From Bacillota bacterium (GTDB lineage: Bacteria; Bacillota; Clostridia; Christensenellales; Borkfalkiaceae), in NCBI GenBank assembly GCA_021768985.1, contig JAETTR010000013.1:1-14816 (forward strand): a stretch of DNA of 14,816 nucleotides, given 5' to 3'. The notes beneath the pieces were generated by a model, which worked only from the letters and a program-made list of their open reading frames with translations, did no database searches and was not told where the DNA came from. Position numbers and translations under genes: made by a program. Of the stretch, positions 5,043 through 12,106 are shown piece after piece. How positions within the stretch are numbered: position 1 is the stretch's first letter; each line of letters opens with the position of its first letter.

Positions 5043-8000
5043 GCTTCCTCCTCCGTGCGGCGCACCAGATTTACGATGTCTCCGCAACGTACGGAGTCCT
5101 CTTTGCGCGGATTCCCCGTGAACCCGCATGCGCCCAGACACTTGCAATAGGCGCACGCGCCGTCGTAAGGAGAGGGCGCGACGTTGCCGCCCCGCATCTC
5201 CTCTTCCGCGCGCAGAGATACCAGACGGGCGTATTCGAGAAAGGTTTCGAATTCGCTCTGTCCCATTCCCTTTTCCGTTCTGCCGCCCCCTTCGAAAAAC
5301 GCGCTCTTCTCCCCGTCCTTCCGCACGGTGTCCATCAGCGAAAGCACCTCTTCCTCCTTGGAAAAGAACCCGCTCATGCGGTATTTTTCTTCCGCCGTTT
5401 TCGTGTACTCCTCCGCCGCGGGAAAGTAGAACGCGCCCGCGGGGATCCCGCCCTTCGCCGCCGCGAGCAAGTAAAGCTGCAGCTGCAGCTTCCTGCCCGT
5501 GTAATAGGCGGTGGGCGTATCGTCCGTCGCGCCCGTCTTATAGTCGATTACGCGCACGTAGCTACCCGCTTCGTCCACCCGATCCGCCACGCCGCGCATG
5601 CCGAGCTCGGGCAGGGAAATCCGCTCCTCCGCGCTCCGCACGCGGAATCCCGAATGGGTGAGCTGACGGTAGGCGGCGACCGCCGCCGAAGCGCCCTCCT
5701 GCACCAGCCGTTCGCCCGTGTATTTGCCCGCGTCGGTATCCGTCAGCGCGAAGAAGCGGGGGCTGTTCAGCAGCTCGCCGCCCGCGACGATCGCGCGGGC
5801 GCGGCAGTCCTCCTCGCTCTTGATTTCGTTGAATTCCCGCGCGACTCTTTCGAGCACGGCGTGCACGAAGGTACCCGTGTCGGTGTCGAGCACGGTGCGC
5901 TCCTCCCGTTCCCGCAGGCGCAGAGCGCGCGCCGCAAACCCCTTATACGGACAGGCGAAGTACGTTTCGAGCAGGGTGGGCGAGACATCGGCGGAAAAGT
6001 ACAGTTCCCCCGCAAGAGGCACCCGTTCCTTCTCTCCGCCGTTCAGAATCCGTTCGAGCCCGTCCTCGCCGTACGTTTCCTTCAACAGCGCGTAGAGCGC
6101 GGAGAACTTGCCCCCGTCGTACTCCCGCCCCGCGGCGACGTCCTGACGGAGCGCGATCAGCCGCAACAACGCCGTTTCGTCCGTCGTGCAATCGTAGGGG
6201 AACAGCTCGGGCATGGGTAGGGGCGAGAAGATTTTTTCGAGATAGGAAAGCGCTTCGCTCTCCCCCGTTTCCGTTTCCCCGACCCGCAACGGACGGCTGT
6301 AATACGCCGCTTCGGAAAAGGCGCACAAATTGAGCGCCAGACTCTCCCTTGCCCGCGCGTTGACGACCGCGATCGCGGGCTCGATCCGCACCGACAGCTC
6401 GGAGAGCTTTCCGATTTCGCCGTCGGCAAGGATACCCGTGTCCGCGGATACCCGCGGCAGAGCGTCGGTCAGACCCGTGCAGAACAGAACCTTCGCCCGC
6501 GCGAACCGGCTCTCCGTGATATCGCCGACGAACACCGCGTCCTGCGATTGCGGGATCATGGAAATTTCAAGCGAATTCAGCCCGCTCGCGAACATGGCGG
6601 CGAACTCGCGCGCCGTAAAGGTCTGCCCGCCCGCCACCGTCTCCGTTTCGGCGAGCACCCCTTCGAGCGGCGCAAGATCGAGAAATTCCTTTTCCGCGCC
6701 CGTCAGGCGGGACGCGAGCGATTCGGTGACCGCCTCGCCGTTTACGAGCGCGTACAGCGCGCGCACGGCAGAAGCGTACTGCAAGCCCGTGCCCTTGGCG
6801 GGGAAGAGCTTCACGCACGCGAGCAGCTTTTCGCGGCAGGCGGCGAGCGCGTTCCGATCGTACCCCTTTACCGCCTCGCCCTCCTTGATCTCCCGCCGCG
6901 CGCCGCCGCGGTAACCGCCGAACTTCAAAAGATAATTGCGGTACTGATCGCCGTCGCCGAAGTAGACGTTCGAAGCGATCGCGTCCGCCGATTCGGGCAG
7001 AAGCCCGTCCGCCGCGCCCTCCAGACAGGCGAGCGCGAACGCGCAGAACGGGTGCAAAGAAAACGTCCGCTTGCGGTCGGCGAAGAAGGGAATCTGATGT
7101 GCGCGGAAGAGCTTTTCCGCCAAGGGAAAGCTCTCCTTGCCGGGCACGAGCACGGCGATATCGCGATACCGAAGCCCCGCCGAAATATGTTTCCTGATCA
7201 GCGCGCAGACGGCTTCGAACTCTTCCGCGTCGTCGCGCGCGCGGAACAGAACCACCTGCTCCGCCTTTCGTTTTCCGTTCGTAAAATGTTCGGGCGAAAA
7301 CAGACGGTCGCGCAAGACGAGCGCGTCGCCGCCCAGAGAGCAATCCGTACGCAACCGCGCCGCGCCGCCGTACTCCTTCGCGGTCTGCAAAAAGAGTTCC
7401 GCGCCCTCGTTGGCGTAGATCTCCTCCCGCCCGCCGAGAAAGATGCCCGTCACGCTCCCCGCGTGCTCCATCGCCGCGCGCAGTCCTTCCCGCGCCTGCG
7501 CGGTAAAGGAAGGGAAGGCGAAGAAGAACACGTTGCAATCGTTCAGCGCGCCCGAAGCGATCTTATCGGGCAAAAGCGCGAGATAGCCGTTTTCGTCGAG
7601 CAGCTCGTTCCCGCGCAGAAATTTTTCGTATTCCCCGGAGATCAGCGCAAGATCGGAAAGCTTCGCCGCAAGCAAGCCCTCGGACTGCGCCGCGCTCTCC
7701 CGCAGCATTTCTCCGTTCACGCGGGAAGCGGAAAGCTGGGCGATCGTCTCGTACAGCGCCTGCGCCGAGCCCTTCTGAAAGCATTTCAGCTCGGACGCGC
7801 GTTCGGCGAGAATCGCGGAGATCGCCATGACCGAACCCTGTTTGGAGATCGTCCGCTTTTCGGCGGATAAAAAGCGCGCGAACGTGGAAACCTCCGTAGA
7901 GAAGGTTCCCCCCTCCGCCTCCAGCACGGCGCGCTCCGCGAGCAGGGTGAGCCTGTCCTCGCAGAATATGAAATTTTTTTCGCCCCGCGACTCCTTCTCC

Positions 8001-8068
8001 GCGACGGAAGCGGCAAGAGCCGCAAGCGCGTCGTCGAGCGTAGGCGCTTCGATCAATTGAAGCTTCAT
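5039..8068 (-). CDS. addB: AddB, ATP-dependent helicase/nuclease subunit B
   Basis: The 1009-residue partner of AddA in break resection. It supplies the second nuclease and the iron-sulphur-stabilised recognition subunit. Visible: a divergent UvrD-like N-terminal half with IPQSQDAVFVGDITESRFARAKVLFCTG, then the nuclease GVADRVD, VIDYKTG (D842, K844) and LQLQLYLL. The four cluster cysteines match Bacillus AddB spacing: C706 (YFACPYKGF) and C972-X2-C975-X5-C981 near the C-terminus, with an extra C977. No Walker A motif is present at the N-terminus (MKLQLIEAPTLDDAL), unlike B. subtilis AddB, whose helicase is nonetheless thought inactive. The ATG at 8068 was chosen because GGAG lies 6 nt upstream and it starts the conserved region; an upstream in-frame ATG at 8131 lies inside the promoter. 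It overlaps addA by ATGA. Confidence 0.93.
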   Translation of the reverse strand: MKLQLIEAPTLDDALAALAASVAEKESRGEKNFIFCEDRLTLLAERAVLEAEGGTFSTEVSTFARFLSAEKRTISKQGSVMAISAILAERASELKCFQKGSAQALYETIAQLSASRVNGEMLRESAAQSEGLLAAKLSDLALISGEYEKFLRGNELLDENGYLALLPDKIASGALNDCNVFFFAFPSFTAQAREGLRAAMEHAGSVTGIFLGGREEIYANEGAELFLQTAKEYGGAARLRTDCSLGGDALVLRDRLFSPEHFTNGKRKAEQVVLFRARDDAEEFEAVCALIRKHISAGLRYRDIAVLVPGKESFPLAEKLFRAHQIPFFADRKRTFSLHPFCAFALACLEGAADGLLPESADAIASNVYFGDGDQYRNYLLKFGGYRGGARREIKEGEAVKGYDRNALAACREKLLACVKLFPAKGTGLQYASAVRALYALVNGEAVTESLASRLTGAEKEFLDLAPLEGVLAETETVAGGQTFTAREFAAMFASGLNSLEISMIPQSQDAVFVGDITESRFARAKVLFCTGLTDALPRVSADTGILADGEIGKLSELSVRIEPAIAVVNARARESLALNLCAFSEAAYYSRPLRVGETETGESEALSYLEKIFSPLPMPELFPYDCTTDETALLRLIALRQDVAAGREYDGGKFSALYALLKETYGEDGLERILNGGEKERVPLAGELYFSADVSPTLLETYFACPYKGFAARALRLREREERTVLDTDTGTFVHAVLERVAREFNEIKSEEDCRARAIVAGGELLNSPRFFALTDTDAGKYTGERLVQEGASAAVAAYRQLTHSGFRVRSAEERISLPELGMRGVADRVDEAGSYVRVIDYKTGATDDTPTAYYTGRKLQLQLYLLAAAKGGIPAGAFYFPAAEEYTKTAEEKYRMSGFFSKEEEVLSLMDTVRKDGEKSAFFEGGGRTEKGMGQSEFETFLEYARLVSLRAEEEMRGGNVAPSPYDGACAYCKCLGACGFTGNPRKEDSVRCGDIVNLVRRTEEEA

Positions 8069-8130
8069 GCTGATCTCCGGCTTCCCCCTTTCAAAGGGAG
8101 ACGACAAGAAAAAACCGACTTTGCAAATCA

Positions 8131-8139
8131 ATTATAACA
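8131..8139 (-). promoter_or_regulatory. extended -10 promoter for addBA
   Basis: On the - strand TGTTATAAT fits a perfect extended -10 (TG, one base, TATAAT at 8131-8136). No convincing -35 is present, as is common with extended -10 promoters. The leader to the addB start is about 55 nt and includes a short CCCTTT/AAAGGG hairpin near 8084-8100. It is back to back with the lipoprotein promoter. Confidence 0.6.
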
Positions 8140-8177
8140 TATTTCACAAAATTTTCCTTTATTTTCAACGATTTATT

Positions 8178-8206
8178 TTTACAAACCGAAAATTTTATGC
8201 TATAAT
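8178..8206 (+). promoter_or_regulatory. sigma-A promoter for the lipoprotein gene
   Basis: TTTACA (8178-8183), a 17-nt spacer and TATAAT (8201-8206) match the consensus at 11 of 12 positions. The start codon is at 8234 with AGGAG before it, so the leader is only about 20 nt. The lipoprotein gene should be expressed constitutively at a good level unless repressed. Confidence 0.8.
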
Positions 8207-8233
8207 TTGAATCAGACCGATCAGGAGACAGAA

Positions 8234-9208
8234 ATGAAAAAGAAAATTCTTGCGGCGGCGTCTTTGTTGTTGCCGGTTACCATCCTCTGCGCGTGCGGCG
8301 GAACCCCCACGCAGGCGTTCAGCGCCAACTGGCACCGCGACACCGCGATCCGCGATATTCAGAGCGGCACAAGCGAAAAGCTCGAATACGCCGTGACGTT
8401 CGAGCCCTCCGATTCCAAAGAGTTCACCCTTGCGTACGAGTCGGGAACTTACACGACCGAGCTGACCGCAATGGCGAAACAGCTCCCCGACGGCGACAAA
8501 ACGGAAACGGTGTACCGCTACGCGACCAAGCTGGACGTGAAGGGCGCCTATACGCTGAACGGCGCGGAAAAAACGTTCCGCGATTCCGTCGAATCCCTCG
8601 TATACTTCCGCAGCATCACCAACGGATTACAGCCGATCGAGAGCACAAAGCACGTAATCAGCACTTCGCCCACGGGCGTCACGACGGAGATCGACAAGGC
8701 GGTCACCACCTACGACTACACGTTTTCCGTCAACTACACCAATCCCCTTTCCAAGGCGAACGTCAAGTTCGTACAGACCCTTCCCGCCGAGGCGGAAAAG
8801 GAAAAGACCGTTTCTCTGGGGAAGGGCGTCAACCACTTCGACAACGAACAGCTCGAATTTATTCTGCGCGGACTGGACATGGCCTCCGCCGTGACGTTGA
8901 AAACGATCAACCCCCTCGACATGAACGTGACCTCCGTCGCCATGACGGAAACCCCCAAGGAAAAGTTGGAATCCTCGTTCTCCTTCACGCTGAACGGCGA
9001 AGCGGTTACGCGGGATATCGTGGCGAACGAATTCTCCTTCGGGTATAAGGCGACCAACCCCGGACAAGCCGTTACCCTCGTGTACGCAAAAAAGACGGAC
9101 AACGCCAACAACGCATACCGCAACGTGATGCTGCGCAGAAGCGTGCCCGTCATGCAAAACCTCGGCACCGTGCACTATACCCTCGTGAAAGCCGACTTCA
9201 TTCAGTAA
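8234..9208 (+). CDS. putative lipoprotein of unknown function (324 aa)
   Basis: An exported, probably membrane-anchored surface protein. The N-terminus is a textbook lipoprotein signal: MKKK, a hydrophobic stretch (residues 5-18), then LCAC, with C21 as the lipidated residue. The mature part has many alternating Thr/Ser/Val/Tyr runs suggesting beta structure (for example TTYDYTFSVNYTNPLSKANVKFVQTL and SSFSFTLNGEAVTRDIVANEFSFGYKA), has no catalytic motif I can name and no cysteines after the anchor. I do not recognise the family. The ATG at 8234 follows AGGAG; a TTG at 8207 sits directly after the -10 box and is excluded. It is a single-gene unit, with its own promoter, divergent from addBA, and closed by a bidirectional terminator, so no functional partner is indicated. 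Confidence 0.85.
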   Translation: MKKKILAAASLLLPVTILCACGGTPTQAFSANWHRDTAIRDIQSGTSEKLEYAVTFEPSDSKEFTLAYESGTYTTELTAMAKQLPDGDKTETVYRYATKLDVKGAYTLNGAEKTFRDSVESLVYFRSITNGLQPIESTKHVISTSPTGVTTEIDKAVTTYDYTFSVNYTNPLSKANVKFVQTLPAEAEKEKTVSLGKGVNHFDNEQLEFILRGLDMASAVTLKTINPLDMNVTSVAMTETPKEKLESSFSFTLNGEAVTRDIVANEFSFGYKATNPGQAVTLVYAKKTDNANNAYRNVMLRRSVPVMQNLGTVHYTLVKADFIQ

Positions 9209-9226
9209 CGAACTTAACGAGTTATC

Positions 9227-9256
9227 AAAAAGACCTCCCGCGCGGGAGGTCTTTTT
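9227..9256. terminator. bidirectional intrinsic terminator
   Basis: A perfect palindrome GACCTCCCGCGCGGGAGGTC (9232-9251) is flanked by A5 on the left and T6 on the right, giving a GC stem followed by a U-run on either strand. It lies between the convergent lipoprotein gene (ends 9208) and the M23 peptidase gene (ends 9261). Confidence 0.93.
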
Positions 9257-9260
9257 TCAT

Positions 9261-9953
9261 TTACTTTTCTTCGAGCACGGCTTCGAAGTAATCGGTGGGA
9301 TTCTGCGCCACGCCGTTCTTCGACACCTCAAAATGCAGGTGCGGACCGTCCTTATATTCCGAACCGTACGCTTCGGCGACCGCGCCGATCACCGCGCCCT
9401 TCTTCACCGTTGCGCCCTTTCCGAGCCCCTTGACGGGCTCTACAAAACGGTACATGGTCTTTAAGCCGTCGCCGTGATCCACGATAATATAGTTTCCCGT
9501 CTTATCGTTGTAGCTCACCGCTTCCACTTCGCCGTCCGCCATGGCGTAAACTTCCGCGCCGACTTCCGCCGCGAAGTCGATCGCCTTGTGGCGGTACGAC
9601 CAGCCGACCGTCTGGTTGGTGTAAATTTCGCCGTAGCCGAGCGAATATTTCACGCTTGCAAGGGGCGCCGCATACTTGGGCAGTTCCACGTCGCCGCCCC
9701 CAGTGGGATCGTCAGGCTCGTTCGGATCATCGGGGTTATCCGGTTGATTCGGATTGTCGGGATTGTCCGGATTGTTCGGGTTGTTCGGGTTGTTCGGGTC
9801 CTCGATCACGGGCGGTTTCTCGAGCACGTTATCGGACTTGCCGGAAACGAAATACACCGTGAGAACGGTAGCCGCCGCGAGCAACAGAACGCTCACCGCA
9901 AGGATCAGATAGTACAGAACTCTTTTTTTGCTTTTGGTTTTTTCTTCTTTCAT
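9261..9953 (-). CDS. membrane-anchored M23 peptidase-like protein, SpoIIQ-like
   Basis: A 230-residue single-pass protein: short cytoplasmic basic N-terminus (1-11), one membrane helix (about 12-36), a proline-every-third-residue linker (53-83), then a LytM/M23 domain (about 95-222) outside the membrane. The zinc residues of the family are kept: H122-x3-D126 (HKAID) and H205-x-H207 (GPHLHFEV). The usual Y-x-H motif reads MYRFVEP, so that histidine is missing. This layout, the length, and the pattern TMYRFVEPVKG...VKKGAVIG...HLHFEVSKNGVAQNP resemble SpoIIQ, the forespore protein that binds SpoIIIAH across the engulfing membranes, which in clostridia can keep the zinc site. A general cell-wall endopeptidase is the alternative. 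GGAGG lies 5 nt before the ATG. A YwmB-like gene is 65 bp upstream, echoing the ywmB-murAA-spoIID-spoIIQ region of Bacillus. Confidence 0.8.
   Translation of the reverse strand: MKEEKTKSKKRVLYYLILAVSVLLLAAATVLTVYFVSGKSDNVLEKPPVIEDPNNPNNPNNPDNPDNPNQPDNPDDPNEPDDPTGGGDVELPKYAAPLASVKYSLGYGEIYTNQTVGWSYRHKAIDFAAEVGAEVYAMADGEVEAVSYNDKTGNYIIVDHGDGLKTMYRFVEPVKGLGKGATVKKGAVIGAVAEAYGSEYKDGPHLHFEVSKNGVAQNPTDYFEAVLEEK
9705..9797 (-). repeat. in-gene triplet repeat encoding P-x-x units
   Basis: Eleven consecutive units with proline at every third residue (53 to 83) and Asn/Asp between encode the extracellular linker of the M23 protein. At the DNA level a 9-bp unit recurs almost exactly in the first copies, so the length may vary by slippage among strains. 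Confidence 0.8.
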
Positions 9954-10018
9954 GATATCCTCCGAGAAAAATTTCTATGTAGATGTTTGACGGCGTTTTC
10001 GCATTTTATACCTGCTTT

Positions 10019-10447
10019 TTAAAATCCGCCGAAAATCAGGGGCGTACCCGCCGCCGTCTGCTCTTCGCCGACCGCCAGATGCAGGTTGACGACGTACCCG
10101 CCGATCGCCACGCCCGCGCCGAACAGGGGGGAATGGCAGTAGTAATTCGTCACGCCGCCCGCTTCTTCCATAAAGAGTACGTCCGCGCGGTAACGGGAGA
10201 TCAGTTCCCGCGCGCAGTCGCCGCGATAGCGTACGCTCTCCCCTTTCACCCCGCCGAGCAAAATTTTGTCGCACGCGGGATTGTCCGTGCGCACGACGAG
10301 CGCGGAAGAGGACGCGCCGCAATACAGCTCGTAGCCCTGCCCGATCTCGAACGCGGGAGCATGCGCGAGAAAGAGCGCGAACGCGGCGCAACCGAGCGAA
10401 GATAAAACGATGAAAAACGCTTTTGCGACGACCCAAATTTTCCGCAT
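10019..10447 (-). CDS. small secreted protein, YwmB-like (142 aa)
   Basis: The N-terminus is basic then hydrophobic (residues 4-28) and could be a signal peptide cut near AHA (residues 28-30) or a membrane anchor. The mature part has a central ELISRYRADVLFMEEAGGVTNYYCHSP segment and a C-terminal end VVNLHLAVGEEQTAAGTPLIFGGF. The pattern Y-C-x-S-P, V-N-L-x-[LI]-A, G-T-P-[LI]-I-x-G is what I associate with clostridial YwmB-family proteins (DUF1779), whose function is not firmly established; this is recall, not a search. The M23/SpoIIQ-like gene follows 65 bp downstream, and in Bacillus ywmB also lies near spoIIQ, supporting the call. The ATG at 10447 has GGAGG 6-8 nt upstream, but that site is buried in a hairpin. 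Four cysteines are present, C20 within the hydrophobic segment. Confidence 0.65.
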   Translation of the reverse strand: MRKIWVVAKAFFIVLSSLGCAAFALFLAHAPAFEIGQGYELYCGASSSALVVRTDNPACDKILLGGVKGESVRYRGDCARELISRYRADVLFMEEAGGVTNYYCHSPLFGAGVAIGGYVVNLHLAVGEEQTAAGTPLIFGGF

Positions 10448-10479
10448 AAAAAAATCCTCCCGATACGTTCGGAAGGATT
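10448..10479 (-). promoter_or_regulatory. hairpin burying the ribosome binding site, with terminator-like U-run
   Basis: On the - strand AATCCTTCCG (10479-10470) pairs with CGGGAGGATT (10462-10453) over 10 bp with one G-U pair and loop AACGTAT. The 3' arm is the ribosome binding site of the 142-aa gene, and five more T follow directly before its ATG. It could therefore occlude translation, end transcription, or both. Confidence 0.55.
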
Positions 10480-10508
10480 GTTGACCGATCGGTTGCGTTT
10501 TATACGCG

Positions 10509-10531
10509 GCGCGAAAAAATTTTTTTTGCGC
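10509..10531 (-). terminator. possible terminator hairpin after the HIT gene
   Basis: GCGC (10509-10512) pairs with GCGC (10528-10531), extended by an A6/T8 stem across the middle. It starts 4 bp past the HIT stop codon. The stem is mainly A-T and there is no separate U-run after it, so termination is uncertain. The remaining bases up to 10447 hold the hairpin described separately and a TATAAA-like -10 without a good -35. Confidence 0.35.
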
Positions 10532-10534
10532 GGC

Positions 10535-10867
10535 TTACCACGGCAGAGGCTCGCCGCCGAGGAGATGAATGTGCAGGTGGTGCACCGTCTGCCCCGCGTT
10601 CTCCCCTTGGTTGACGACGACGCGATACCCCTCCGACAGTCCGAGATCGTCCTTGATTTTTCCGATCTTCAAGAGGGTGCGCCCGACGAGCGCGGCGCGT
10701 GCTTCATTCAGCTCGGAAAGATAGGCGAAGTGCTCCTTGGGCACGCACAAAAGATGAATCTTCGCCTTGGGCTCGATGTCCTTGAAGATCACGATCTCGT
10801 CGTCCTCGTACACCTTTGCGGAGGGAATTTCCCCCGCGATAATCTTACAAAAAATGCAGTTTTCCAT
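10535..10867 (-). CDS. hinT: HIT-family (Hint-type) purine nucleoside phosphoramidase
   Basis: A 110-residue cytoplasmic HIT protein. The catalytic signature H-x-H-x-H-x-x is complete as H97-L-H99-I-H101-L-L after GENAGQTV, with H99 the expected nucleophile that forms a nucleotidyl intermediate; family members hydrolyse adenosine phosphoramidates and acyl adenylates. The N-terminal C4-x2-C7 (ENCIFCKI) is the zinc-site pair seen in many bacterial Hint proteins. Length and C-terminal end GGEPLPW are normal for the family. It starts 3 bp after the mtaB stop, and its ribosome binding site AAAAGGAG lies in the end of mtaB, so the two are cotranscribed and probably translationally coupled. Association with the dnaJ-prmA-rsmE-mtaB block is common in Bacillota. 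Confidence 0.93.
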   Translation of the reverse strand: MENCIFCKIIAGEIPSAKVYEDDEIVIFKDIEPKAKIHLLCVPKEHFAYLSELNEARAALVGRTLLKIGKIKDDLGLSEGYRVVVNQGENAGQTVHHLHIHLLGGEPLPW

Positions 10868-10870
10868 ACC

Positions 10871-12106
10871 TTACTCCTTTTCGGTGAATTCCGTTATAAT
10901 TTCGGCGGATAAGCCGTCTTTCTCTCTTTGCAACAGGCGCACGCGGTACATGCCCCCCTCGCGCGCGTTTTTTGCGTACACGCGAAGATAGTTTCCCGTA
11001 TACCCGCCGTCCTCTTCGAACAGGGCGGTTTCCTCTTTCCCGACGAAGCGCGCGGCGTATTCCGCTTCGGCGCGCGCCGCCTCTTTCAGCATGCGCGCCA
11101 TGCGCTCCTTTTTGACGGGCGCGGGCGTATCCTTCAGCTTCGCCGCCGCAGTGCCCGCACGCGGGGAAAAGGGAAAGGCGTGCACGCGGGCGAGCCCCGC
11201 TTCGCCCACGATCGAAAGGGATTCCTGAAAATCCTCCTCCGTTTCACCGGGGAAACCCACTATGATATCCGTCGTGATCGCGGCGTCCGGAAAATAACGA
11301 AAGACGCGCGCGCAGGCTTCGAGATATTCTTCCCGCGTGTAACGGCGGTTCATGGCGCGGAGCACCTTGCCTGACCCGCTCTGCAACGACAGATGAAAGT
11401 GCGGCGCGACGTTGCCCGCCGCCCGCACGGCGGTCAGAAATCCGTCCGTCACCGCGCAGGGCTCGAGCGAGCCCAGCCGAATGCGCGCGGGAATTTCTTT
11501 CAGCTTTAACAGCAGTCCGCCGAGATCGGTCTCTCCGTCGCGGTAGGAGGAGATATCAATCCCCGTGAGCACGATCTCCTTTGCCCCGCACGCCCGCGCT
11601 TCCGCGAGCACGCTCTCCGCGCTCCGCGAACGGGTCCTGCCCCGCAGATAGGGAATCAGACAATAGGAACAGAACCGGTTGCACCCGTCCTGTATGCGCA
11701 GAAAGGCGCGCGTTCTGGTGCGCTTGGGGTACGGCATTTCGCAAAAGCTCTCCTCCGTATCCCGCAGAATCCCCCGCTCGGACAAGAGATCGAGCAACCG
11801 GTTCTTATGCGCCGTGCCCGATACCAGCATCACGCCATCGCGGGTTCCGAACGCTTCGGGCGCGTTCTGTGACGCGCAACCGCACACGACGACGGGCGCT
11901 TCGGGATTGAATTTGCGCACCCGCGCCACCGCCTGACGGCTCTTGCGCTCCGCCTCCGCGGTCACCGCGCAGGTATTGATCAGATACAGATCGGCAAAGC
12001 CGAGCTCGTCGGTCGTCTCCCAGCCGCGGTCCTCGAGCCCGCGCATGAGCGACGCGCTCTCGACCTCGTTCATCTTGCACCCGAGGGTAAACACGCACGC
12101 TTTCAT
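10871..12106 (-). CDS. mtaB: MtaB, tRNA (N6-threonylcarbamoyl-A37)-C2 methylthiotransferase
   Basis: A radical-SAM methylthiotransferase that converts t6A37 to ms2t6A37 in ANN-decoding tRNAs, using two [4Fe-4S] clusters. N-terminal MTTase domain cysteines are C10 (LGCKMNEVES), C46 (INTCAVT) and C77 (VCGCASQ). The radical-SAM cluster is C142-x3-C146-x2-C149 (GCNRFCSYCLIPYLRGRTRSR), where RGR[TS]RSR-type context is typical of MtaB. A family-type TDIIVGFPGETEEDF and LSLQSGSGKVLRAMNRRYT follow, and residues after about 355 form a short TRAM-like RNA-binding domain. It has 411 residues, slightly short but complete. The ATG at 12106 overlaps the rsmE stop as ATGA; the in-frame extension to 12484 lies inside rsmE and is rejected. 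Confidence 0.93.
   Translation of the reverse strand: MKACVFTLGCKMNEVESASLMRGLEDRGWETTDELGFADLYLINTCAVTAEAERKSRQAVARVRKFNPEAPVVVCGCASQNAPEAFGTRDGVMLVSGTAHKNRLLDLLSERGILRDTEESFCEMPYPKRTRTRAFLRIQDGCNRFCSYCLIPYLRGRTRSRSAESVLAEARACGAKEIVLTGIDISSYRDGETDLGGLLLKLKEIPARIRLGSLEPCAVTDGFLTAVRAAGNVAPHFHLSLQSGSGKVLRAMNRRYTREEYLEACARVFRYFPDAAITTDIIVGFPGETEEDFQESLSIVGEAGLARVHAFPFSPRAGTAAAKLKDTPAPVKKERMARMLKEAARAEAEYAARFVGKEETALFEEDGGYTGNYLRVYAKNAREGGMYRVRLLQREKDGLSAEIITEFTEKE

Noticed and set aside
5043..5156. N-terminal extension of addA upstream of 5042
   Set aside because: It lies within the end of addB, including the codons for its iron-sulphur cysteines, and has no AddA similarity; the ATG at 5042 has a strong ribosome binding site.
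6548..7870. Open reading frame of 440 codons on the + strand opposite addB
   Set aside because: Same situation; the translation is arginine-rich without any motif, and the - strand is clearly addB.
9705..9797. The 9-bp repeats as a CRISPR or mobile repeat
   Set aside because: They are contiguous, without spacers, and keep the reading frame of the M23 linker.
10484..10493. Palindrome ACCGATCGGT as an operator
   Set aside because: It is a single short palindrome not placed in a convincing promoter, so chance is the simpler explanation.
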